Shown piece after piece: positions 27,318-34,010 of a stretch of DNA of 64,000 nt (position 1 is the stretch's first letter; every line of letters starts with the position of its first letter). The position numbers were made by a program, and so were the translations under genes. Location: assembly GCA_002862135.1 (NCBI GenBank), contig PKCI01000147.1, forward strand, positions 1-64,000, in the 5' to 3' direction. The DNA comes from Verrucomicrobiota bacterium. Its GTDB lineage: Bacteria > Verrucomicrobiota > Verrucomicrobiia > Verrucomicrobiales > DEV007. A model generated the notes under the pieces. That model ran no database searches. It was not told the origin of the DNA and saw only the letters and a program-made list of their open reading frames with translations.

Positions 27318-28679
27318 TTACTCCCAAGCCTCGAGCACGTTGCGGTCTTCGACCGTCCACCAATTGCGGATTTCCGTCGCGAGTTGCTTGACGACGCCAG
27401 GGTTACCGGAAGCCAGGTTGGTATTTTCGTGAGGATCTTCAAGAAGGTTGAAAAGCTGAGGGCGCTTCTCAGTTCGAGGGTGCGTACTGGCATAGCGATT
27501 AACCTTACCATCGTAGGTGAGAAGAAGCTTCCACTGGCCCCTCACAATCCACCGGTAAATCAGTGAATCTTCGGGACGGTCCACGTTAGCGATGTCATGA
27601 GCAAATGTCTCACCCAGCACCTCCTCGCGAGGAGTCGGCTTTCCACTCTTCAGAATCGGCATCAGATTCATACCGGGAAGTCCCTCGGGAGCTTCAATTC
27701 CGGCTGCGGCCAGCATTGTGGGAACGATATCAATACTGGAAGCCAACTGGTCACCACGATCACCAGGCTCGATGACTCCCGGCCAGCAGTACATCGTCGG
27801 CTGTCGAGTGCCTCCTTCATTTGCTGACTGCTTGGAGCGCGGGGCATACTTTCCACTGTCGACGCTTTGTATCCAACCATTGTCACAGATATAAACGAAC
27901 ATCGTGTTTTCAGAGAGACCTTTCTCATCAATGAAGTCAATCAACTGCCCGCATGTGATATCGAACCACTCGCACATGGCGTAGTAGCGAGCCACGAAGT
28001 CGGAGTCCACTTTAGCGCGATACTTTTTGAAAAGTTCCTCGGGCGGATTGTGAGGTGTGTGAGGAAGGAACGGCGCATACCAGAGGTAGAATGGTTTCTC
28101 CCCCTCCATGGCATGCTCAACAAAGTCGAAGATCGGCTCCATGCCTTTGCGACCAATCTTTAGGCCATCATCTCCGTGGCGACCGCCCGGCTCAGGGAAT
28201 CCTCGGGTCATTCCGTGAGTAAAACCGCCACGGGAGTAGTTTCCCTCCCACCACTTTCCCGACTGATGAGTCAGGTAGCCAGCTTCGGAAAGCAGGCGCA
28301 TAATGGTCGGCACGCGGTCCACATTAGAGATCAATTTTTCACGAAGAGCATCATATTCGGGCCCGGATTTCTTGCCGCCGGTCAATTCCGGAGACGGATC
28401 GTTGCCGCTAATCATATGCTGATGGGTGTAGAGCCCAGTCGCCAGAGTCATAAGCGACGGACGGCACAGCGCCGTGGGTACGTAGCCTCGACGAAAAACG
28501 GAGCTGCGCTCAGACAGCTTATCGAGATGAGGGGTTTCGATATGTTCGTGCCCCATGAAGCTGTAGTCGGTCCACGCCTGATCGTCGGACAGGATCAACA
28601 CAATGTTGGGACGTTCATCAGCGCCGGAGGCAATACCGGCAACCAGCAGCAGACTTAGGAAGGGGATTGTAAAACGCAT
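27318..28679 (-). CDS. Secreted sulfatase with a CRPSL active-site variant
   Basis: A 453-residue sulfatase-fold protein with a signal peptide (MRFTIPFLSLLLVAGIASGA) starting at ATG 28679. Metal-site motif VLILSDDQAW is at about residues 27-36 and active-site Cys72 lies in ALCRPSLMTLATG. The motif has Leu where CxPSR has Arg, a variant I know from a sulfatase subfamily common in Planctomycetes and Verrucomicrobia (CRPSL followed by A/M-T). Later motifs YICDNGW and YAPRSKQSANEGGTRQP are conserved. Whether the Cys is still converted to formylglycine in this variant is not obvious. An upstream start at 28793 would remove the signal peptide. It is divergent from znuA. Confidence 0.85.
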   Translation of the reverse strand: MRFTIPFLSLLLVAGIASGADERPNIVLILSDDQAWTDYSFMGHEHIETPHLDKLSERSSVFRRGYVPTALCRPSLMTLATGLYTHQHMISGNDPSPELTGGKKSGPEYDALREKLISNVDRVPTIMRLLSEAGYLTHQSGKWWEGNYSRGGFTHGMTRGFPEPGGRHGDDGLKIGRKGMEPIFDFVEHAMEGEKPFYLWYAPFLPHTPHNPPEELFKKYRAKVDSDFVARYYAMCEWFDITCGQLIDFIDEKGLSENTMFVYICDNGWIQSVDSGKYAPRSKQSANEGGTRQPTMYCWPGVIEPGDRGDQLASSIDIVPTMLAAAGIEAPEGLPGMNLMPILKSGKPTPREEVLGETFAHDIANVDRPEDSLIYRWIVRGQWKLLLTYDGKVNRYASTHPRTEKRPQLFNLLEDPHENTNLASGNPGVVKQLATEIRNWWTVEDRNVLEAWE

Positions 28680-28831
28680 GAAAGCAGCAAACAACGCACT
28701 CCCTTGATGTGTCAAACCGAGCCGGACCGCAATGATGGTGCTTTGTGTCTGCTCATGACGATACTGTGACCAATCCTGCAATTTGGCACCCATTCCTAAC
28801 TTGACCTTTCGCCTGCTTCCCCCAACGTTAA

Positions 28832-28846
28832 TGCAAGTCTATTGCA
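28832..28846. promoter_or_regulatory. Candidate metal-regulator operator upstream of znuA
   Basis: TGCAA-GTCTA-TTGCA is a perfect five-base dyad that ends 11 bases before the znuA start. TTGACC at 28801-28806 could serve as a -35 element, which would put the dyad near the transcription start, where a repressor such as Zur would block. A match of five-base arms is short enough to arise by chance. Confidence 0.4.
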
Positions 28847-28857
28847 AAACTTGCTCC

Positions 28858-29877
28858 ATGAAAGCCACACTCCCCATTCTCCTCCTAGCCTTGGCCTGCT
28901 CTCTCGGATTCGGCAGCGCCGTTAATTCGTTCGCAGACGAAAAGCCTGTGATTTATGTTCCAGTCCCTCCCTACGCTGGGCTCGTCGAATCCCTGGTCGG
29001 AGATCTGGCGGAGGTGAGATCGATCGCATCGGAAAATGACGACCCTCACATTTTCTCCCCGACTCCAAAGGAACTCGCCAAGCTTTCGGTTGGAACCGTT
29101 TACTTTGCTGCAGATCTTCCTTTTGAAGAGACACTTGTCACCAAGCTCAACGAGAGCAAAACCAAAGTGAAGATCGTCAGCCTTGTCGAAGGCCTGGAGC
29201 GCCGCTACTTCGGTGAGGGTGAACACGATTGTGAGCATGGGCACGACCACGACGATCATGCGGAACACGACCATGCGGAACACGACCATGCGGAACACGA
29301 CCATGCGGAACACGACCATGCGGAACACGACCATGCGGAGCACGACCATGGGCACCATGAACATGACCACGGCGACGGAGAACTTGACCCGCATGTCTGG
29401 CTTTCCCCCGCGCACCTGGTTGAGCAGATCCGCACCATCCAGGCTGAAGTTGATCCGCTTTTCGAAACCGAAGAAGCCAAATCAACGATCCAGGAAAATT
29501 CCCGTCAGCTCGTCCAACAGCTTCGAGACACCGATCGCGAACTCGCTGAGAAACTCGCTCCTTTCCGCGATCAGTCGTTCTATGTTTACCACGGAGCCTT
29601 TGGATATTTCGCCGACGCTTACGGCCTGAAGCAAGTCCCGGTGGAACTTAGCGGCAGAACCCCTGAGCCCCGTCAAATCGCTTCCATGATAGACAAGGCT
29701 AAAGAGGAGGGCGTTTCTGTCATCTTTGTGCAGCCGCAATTTGATCAAAACAGTGCCAAGGCAATCGCGGAATCCATTGGAGGGAACGTGGTGCCCATCG
29801 ATCCACTGGAAAGGGACATCATCGCCAACCTGAAGCACATTGCCGGCGAAATAGCTGCTTCTAAGTCCAACTCTTAA
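28858..29877 (+). CDS. znuA: Zinc/metal ABC transporter substrate-binding protein (ZnuA-like)
   Basis: A periplasmic cluster-9 metal-binding protein of 339 residues. It has a signal peptide (LPILLLALACSLGFGSA, cleaved near SFA) and the first metal ligand in NDDPHIFSPTPKEL. A long His/Asp loop follows, containing six HAEHD repeats (residues about 134-163), then DPHVWLSP and HGAFGYFADAYGLKQ with further ligands. The late region IFVQPQFDQNSAKAIAESIG closes the fold. The His-rich loop is typical of zinc-specific ZnuA and is proposed to sense or store zinc. Start at 28858 gives the cleanest signal peptide; ATG 28831 would add nine residues. No permease or ATPase gene is next to it, so the transporter partners must be elsewhere. 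Confidence 0.92.
   Translation: MKATLPILLLALACSLGFGSAVNSFADEKPVIYVPVPPYAGLVESLVGDLAEVRSIASENDDPHIFSPTPKELAKLSVGTVYFAADLPFEETLVTKLNESKTKVKIVSLVEGLERRYFGEGEHDCEHGHDHDDHAEHDHAEHDHAEHDHAEHDHAEHDHAEHDHGHHEHDHGDGELDPHVWLSPAHLVEQIRTIQAEVDPLFETEEAKSTIQENSRQLVQQLRDTDRELAEKLAPFRDQSFYVYHGAFGYFADAYGLKQVPVELSGRTPEPRQIASMIDKAKEEGVSVIFVQPQFDQNSAKAIAESIGGNVVPIDPLERDIIANLKHIAGEIAASKSNS
29257..29346 (+). repeat. Six tandem 15-bp units coding for HAEHD
   Basis: The unit CATGCGGAACACGAC occurs six times head to tail, five copies identical and the sixth with one change (GAGCAC). The units keep the znuA frame and extend its metal-binding loop. Near-perfect identity suggests recent expansion and probable copy-number variation between strains. 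Confidence 0.93.
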
Positions 29878-29969
29878 GGCCATCGGCACAGACCTGAGAT
29901 TTCCTCAAAGGTTCCTGCCTAACTGTCGATATTGTGGCAAATATCCATAAACATAATTTCAGATAGGAA

Positions 29970-30271
29970 CCCTCGAGGCGCCATTCTTTCGGCCACGATC
30001 TGCGAGTCTCTCCCCAACCACTAAGTAACTGACGATTCCGACTCAAGCAGATCATCTCTTACATCGTAGCAACGCGGTAAAGTTCACTGACCACAGCAAA
30101 TTCAGCTTCACAATTCAAGGGATTGAACAATCAGGCCGCCATCAACCCTTGATGTCCATCGAGGACTCAGGAATCGGGATCGATCCGGAAGAGGGCAAAG
30201 CCCTTTTCTCCCGTTTTCGCCAAATCGATTCCGCCGTCGAGCGCGAAAACCCAGTGGCCCTGACGGCCTGA
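29970..30271 (+). pseudogene. Remnant of a sensor histidine kinase (ATPase domain)
   Basis: In the 484-base gap between znuA and prs a broken kinase is still readable. From 30071 to a TGA at 30269 the frame gives NAVKFTDHSKFSFTI, then SIEDSGIGIDPEEGKALF and SRFRQIDSAVERENP. These are the N box, G1 box (DSGIGI) and F box (LFSRFRQID) of a HATPase. Just upstream in other frames come VTDD, then RLKQIISYIV, the part that precedes the N box, separated by a one-base frameshift at about 30070 and another near 30040. A TAA at 30021-30025 interrupts it further. No start, no phosphoacceptor His domain and no G2 box remain. It is a relic of a hybrid kinase, not a working gene. Residual upstream bases 29878-29969 hold nothing I recognise. 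Confidence 0.75.
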
Positions 30272-30361
30272 CAACACTCCCGCGAGGCAAGCCACTATAA
30301 TCTTCGATTGTCGCTACATTTGGCTGGCGTTTTTTGACGTTTTCGCGAGGATGAAACCGGC

Positions 30362-31300
30362 ATGGAACCCGATATTCGAATCATCAGCGGAACAGCGCAT
30401 CCCGAGCTTGCAGAAGAGATTTGTGAGTATCTCGGAGTAGGTAAAGCTGACACCACAGTTACCCAATTCCCGGACGGAGAAACCTTCGTCAAAATTAACG
30501 AGAACATCCGGAACCGAGATGTCTTCATCGTGCAACCGACGTGCCCGCCAACCAATGAGAGTCTCATGGAACTGCTCATTATGGTTGATGCAGCGAAGCG
30601 CGCCAGCGCCTCACGAATTACTGCCGTAATTCCGTTTTTTGGATATGCCCGCCAGGACCGGAAAGACCAACCTCGTGTTCCCATTACCGCCAAGCTTGTC
30701 GCAAACCTGCTCACAGCAGCAGGTGTCGACCGAATTTTAACGATGGATCTTCACGCGGGTCAGATTCAAGGCTTCTTTGATATCCCGGTCGATCACCTCT
30801 ACGCCAAGCCGGTCCTGATTCGCTACATGCGGGAAAAAGGGCTGACGGACAATATCGTTGTGGTTTCCCCTGATGTTGGCGGCATGAAAATGGCCCATTC
30901 CTACTCCAAGGCTCTTGAATGCCCCCTTGCCATCGTGGCAAAAAACCGAGTCAGCGCGACCGAAGTCGAGGCCATCAGCCTGATTGGCGAAGTGGAAGGA
31001 TGTAACGTCCTCCTTGTCGATGATATTTCCGAGACAGCAGGTACACTTACCTCAGCCGCCAAATTGCTTCAGAGTCATGGCGCCAAACGCATATTTGCCG
31101 GCGTTTCGCACGCTGTCCTGAATGATCAAGGCAAGCAACGAATTGCCGAATCAGATATCGAAGAACTCATTTCCACGAACAGCACCCCTTATGCTGTCGG
31201 GGAGAAAGTCACCATGGTCACCGTGGCCGAACTTTTAGGCGAAGCGATCCGCCGAATTCATTCTTCAGAGTCAGTCACATCTCTCTTTGACATCTCTTAG
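30362..31300 (+). CDS. prs: Ribose-phosphate pyrophosphokinase
   Basis: Makes PRPP from ribose 5-phosphate and ATP for nucleotide, His and Trp biosynthesis. The 312-residue protein carries FPDGETFVKINENIRNRDVF, the ATP-binding PFFGYARQDRK, LTMDLHAGQIQGFFDIPVDH and VVSPDVGGMKMA. The PRPP loop reads LLVDDISETAGTLTSAA, a little different from the common VDDMIDTAGT. The ATG at 30362 is chosen because a preceding ATG at 30351 is in another frame. It is followed by rplY in the same direction, the usual pairing of these genes in many bacteria (prs-ctc). Confidence 0.96.
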   Translation: MEPDIRIISGTAHPELAEEICEYLGVGKADTTVTQFPDGETFVKINENIRNRDVFIVQPTCPPTNESLMELLIMVDAAKRASASRITAVIPFFGYARQDRKDQPRVPITAKLVANLLTAAGVDRILTMDLHAGQIQGFFDIPVDHLYAKPVLIRYMREKGLTDNIVVVSPDVGGMKMAHSYSKALECPLAIVAKNRVSATEVEAISLIGEVEGCNVLLVDDISETAGTLTSAAKLLQSHGAKRIFAGVSHAVLNDQGKQRIAESDIEELISTNSTPYAVGEKVTMVTVAELLGEAIRRIHSSESVTSLFDIS

Positions 31301-31320
31301 AGTGTAACGTAGATTTCGCG

Positions 31321-31334
31321 CCCCCCGGGGGGGG
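31321..31334. other. C6-G8 dyad between prs and rplY
   Basis: Six C followed by eight G, preceded by GCG, form an uninterrupted GC palindrome in the 76-base prs-rplY spacer. It could fold into a tight hairpin with no loop, or be a polymerase-slippage hotspot. There is no T run. The function is not known. Confidence 0.4.
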
Positions 31335-31376
31335 ACTGGAAAAAATCAACGAACTGATCCAAAACAGACTGATATC

Positions 31377-32045
31377 ATGGCTAAACAAGAAACTCTTCAG
31401 GCCGAAAAACGCGAAGTAAAAGGAACAAGTGCCTCCAAGCGTCTTCGCCGCGAAGGAACCGTGCCCGCTGTCATTTACGGCTCCAGCCAGCGCGAATACA
31501 TGATTCAGCTCAACTCCAAAGAGTTCGGCGATCTTGTCCGCCGCCAGAGTAGTCAGAACTTCATTGTGACTCTTGAAATCGAAGGTGCCCAGGAGAAGTC
31601 CAAGATGGCGATCGTCCAGGATGTTCAAAAAGACCCCCTCACCGGCAACCTAATCCACGTCGATTTCCGCGCTGTCAGCGAAAATGAGACCATTCACGGT
31701 GTCGTTCCGATCGAACTCATCGGTGAGCCTGCCGGCGTTAAAGGCGGCGGTCTCATGGAGCAGCTCGTGCGTGACATCGAGGTGCACTGCCGCCCAACCG
31801 ATCTTCCCGATTTTATCACCAACGACGTCAGTGACCTCGACATTGGCGATTCTCTTAAAGTGAGCGAGCTCAACCTCCCCGATGGTGTTACAACCAAGAT
31901 GGACGGTGAGGTTCTTGTCGCCCTTGTTGCCCAGACCCGTGCCGCGGTTTCCGAAGGTGGCCAAGGTGAAGGTGGTGAAGGCGAGGCCACCGAAGGCGAA
32001 GCTGCTGCCGAAGGTGGAGTTGGCGAAGAAGCAGCCAGCGAGTAA
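31377..32045 (+). CDS. rplY: 50S ribosomal protein L25 / general stress protein Ctc
   Basis: Binds 5S rRNA in the large ribosomal subunit. The 222-residue protein has the long CTC-type layout: N-terminal L25 domain (KREVKGTSASKRLRREGTVPAVIYG) and a C-terminal TL5-type beta domain (VPIELIGEPAGVKGGG, DIEVHCRPTDLPDFI). The last 30 residues form a Gly/Glu/Ala-rich acidic tail. Ctc is stress-induced in Bacillus. It follows prs by 76 bases and is ended by a strong terminator 34 bases downstream of its stop. Confidence 0.95.
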   Translation: MAKQETLQAEKREVKGTSASKRLRREGTVPAVIYGSSQREYMIQLNSKEFGDLVRRQSSQNFIVTLEIEGAQEKSKMAIVQDVQKDPLTGNLIHVDFRAVSENETIHGVVPIELIGEPAGVKGGGLMEQLVRDIEVHCRPTDLPDFITNDVSDLDIGDSLKVSELNLPDGVTTKMDGEVLVALVAQTRAAVSEGGQGEGGEGEATEGEAAAEGGVGEEAASE

Positions 32046-32079
32046 TCGACCCGACTGCATTACTGCTATAATTTGAGAA

Positions 32080-32106
32080 GCCTCGGGGTAACCCCGAGGC
32101 TTTTTT
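32080..32106 (+). terminator. Rho-independent terminator of the prs-rplY unit
   Basis: GCCTCGGGG (32080-32088) pairs with CCCCGAGGC (32092-32100) across a three-base loop, followed directly by six T (32101-32106). The next gene starts only five bases later, so it needs its own promoter or read-through. Confidence 0.93.
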
Positions 32107-32111
32107 CTGCC

Positions 32112-33140
32112 ATGAATTCACCGCTAGTATCTGTTGTCATGCCCCTGAGAAATGCGGAAGCAACTGTGGCGGAAGCCGTCGCCAGCCTGCGACAGCAGAC
32201 CTGGCTAAACCTCGAGATTATCATGGTAGATCACGCTTCGGAGGACGATTCCCCGGTCATTCTCGAGGAAATGGCCGCAAGAGACGAAAGGATCCGCTGT
32301 TTCCGCCATGACGGGACCTTTGTGGAAGCCGCCAATCTGGCCTGGCAGTCAGCCCAAGGTGACCTCATCGCCCGGATGGACAGTGATGACGTCGCCCATG
32401 CCGAACGAATCGAAAAGCAGGTTCGGATGATGGACGCAAATCCTGGGCTTTCCGCTTGTGGCACCCTCGTCAACATCGTCAAACGAGGAGGAAACGGATC
32501 CAGCCTCCCCCCTGATGGCGGCTACAAGCGTTACGAGGACTGGGTGAATTCCGTGGTCACCCACGAGGAAATTTTCGTGCAGCGCTTTGTCGACAGCCCC
32601 GTGCCTAACCCAACCGCCATGGTGAGGCGCTCTGTGATAGAATCACTCGGCGGATATCAGGATCCGGTCTGGGCAGAGGACTATGATTTCTGGCTCAGGC
32701 TCCTCGAGGACGGTTATCGTATCGCCAAGGTTAACGAGAAGCTCTTGGACTGGTATGACAGTGACTCCCGGGCGACCCGAAACCTGAGCCGCTACGATTT
32801 GTCGCGTTTCCAGGCCGCCAAAGCCCATTTTCTCAAACGCATACCGGCGGTGGTTCAACTCGGTGTCGTTATTTGCGGCGCCGGTCCTGTTGGCAAAGAA
32901 ATGGCGCGTCTGCTCCGGGCCGCGGGACTCACCATTCACGCCTTCTTCGAAGTCAACGAACGCCAGATTGGAAATCGTATCTCCGGCATTCCGGTTCTAG
33001 AATCCGCAGCGTTGCCAAACTTTGTCGGCCATGCCGTCGCTATAGGAGCCGTAGGACAGGAGGGCGCCCGCGACCGAATCCGCGAACTGGTCTCAAATTA
33101 CTCTTTTACAGAAGGAAAAGACTTTTTCTGCGTCGCATAA
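32112..33140 (+). CDS. Family 2 glycosyltransferase fused to a Rossmann-like domain
   Basis: The 342-residue product has two parts. Residues 1 to about 230 are a GT-A glycosyltransferase: VSVVMPLRNAEATVAEAVASL, nucleotide-sugar binding IIMVDHASEDDSP, the DxD-type metal site RMDSDDVAH and the acceptor-side AEDYDFWLRLLEDGY. Residues about 255-342 form a separate alpha/beta domain beginning LGVVICGAGPVGKEMARLLR, a dinucleotide-binding G-x-G-x-x-G. It continues with VNERQIGNRISGIPVLES, like the N-terminal domain of PglD sugar acetyltransferases. The fusion suggests a glycosyltransferase with a sugar-nucleotide sensing or binding module. The ATG at 32112 has no visible Shine-Dalgarno and stands at the end of a terminator. 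Upstream in-frame ATG 32073 would lie before the terminator hairpin. Confidence 0.85.
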   Translation: MNSPLVSVVMPLRNAEATVAEAVASLRQQTWLNLEIIMVDHASEDDSPVILEEMAARDERIRCFRHDGTFVEAANLAWQSAQGDLIARMDSDDVAHAERIEKQVRMMDANPGLSACGTLVNIVKRGGNGSSLPPDGGYKRYEDWVNSVVTHEEIFVQRFVDSPVPNPTAMVRRSVIESLGGYQDPVWAEDYDFWLRLLEDGYRIAKVNEKLLDWYDSDSRATRNLSRYDLSRFQAAKAHFLKRIPAVVQLGVVICGAGPVGKEMARLLRAAGLTIHAFFEVNERQIGNRISGIPVLESAALPNFVGHAVAIGAVGQEGARDRIRELVSNYSFTEGKDFFCVA

Positions 33141-33171
33141 TGATGACTTTGAGGTACTTTCTCGCCCTTTT

Positions 33172-33957
33172 ATGCGCCGAAGAACACGATTTCGCCCCTG
33201 CATTGATCTTCACCATGGAAAAGTGAAGCAAATTGTTGGTGGCACTTTAGATTCTTCCTCCGAAGAACTGAAAACCAATTTCACCAGCGACCAGAGCCCG
33301 GCCTGGTTTGCTTCGAAATTCGCCGAGGATAAACTCACCGGTGGTCATATCATCAAGCTCGGTCCCGGCAACGACGAATCGGCCCGCGCTGCGCTTGCCG
33401 CCTACCCTGGTGGCCTCCAGCTAGGCGGCGGGATTACGAATGAAAATGCAGCCGAATGGCTCGAGGCCGGAGCCTCTCATCTCATTGCCACTTCATTCCT
33501 CTTCGATGAGAGCGCCAGATTCCGGGAAGACCGCCTTGAGGCTCTTTTAGCTGAAACCGGCCCTGACCGCCTCGTCATTGACCTGAGCTGTCGGCGCATA
33601 AACGACGGCTGGGTCGTGGTGATGAATCGCTGGCAAACAATCACCAATATGCCGGTGACCCTGGAAACCCTCGATCAACTCGCAGCCTCCTGTGATGAAT
33701 TCCTTATCCACGCCGCAGATGTTGAAGGAAAGTGCGAAGGAATAGATGAAGAGCTCGTCGCCCTGCTCGGAAAATCGGGCAGGAAACCTGTCACCTATGC
33801 CGGAGGAGCTTCCTCCCTCGAAGACCTGGAGCGAGTCGACCAAATCAGCGACGGAGCGGTCGACCTCACCATTGGTAGCGCCCTCGACATTTTTGGCGGT
33901 GATGGCGTAAACTACTCCGATTGCGTGATCTTCAACCAGTTGCCTGTAAGCCTTTGA
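33172..33957 (+). CDS. hisA: HisA (ProFAR isomerase), eukaryote-like type
   Basis: Histidine biosynthesis step 4, an Amadori rearrangement of ProFAR to PRFAR in a (beta/alpha)8 barrel. The 261-residue protein has the first catalytic Asp in RPCIDLHHGKVKQIVGGTL, the phosphate site LQLGGGIT, and the second Asp in FLIHAADVEGKCEGID, followed by VTYAGGAS. The signature HHGKVKQIVGGTL and HAADVEGKC are those of the fungal/plant HIS6-type enzyme (TIGR02129-like), not the common bacterial HisA. It overlaps no neighbour and follows the GT gene by 31 bases. The next his gene in the window, hisF, lies 22 kb upstream. Confidence 0.88.
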   Translation: MRRRTRFRPCIDLHHGKVKQIVGGTLDSSSEELKTNFTSDQSPAWFASKFAEDKLTGGHIIKLGPGNDESARAALAAYPGGLQLGGGITNENAAEWLEAGASHLIATSFLFDESARFREDRLEALLAETGPDRLVIDLSCRRINDGWVVVMNRWQTITNMPVTLETLDQLAASCDEFLIHAADVEGKCEGIDEELVALLGKSGRKPVTYAGGASSLEDLERVDQISDGAVDLTIGSALDIFGGDGVNYSDCVIFNQLPVSL

Positions 33958-34010
33958 TTCATTTCATTTCCCATCAAACAAACATCCTCCTCCTGTATCG
34001 ATCTCATATT

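Noticed and set aside
29257..29346. Tandem repeat considered as a CRISPR-like array
   Set aside because: Units are contiguous 15-mers without spacers, in frame with znuA and coding for metal-binding residues.
30195..30212. GGGC-AAA-GCCC-TTTT considered as a terminator after znuA
   Set aside because: The four-base stem is weak, it lies 300 bases after znuA, and it falls inside the readable kinase remnant (EEGKALF), which explains the sequence.
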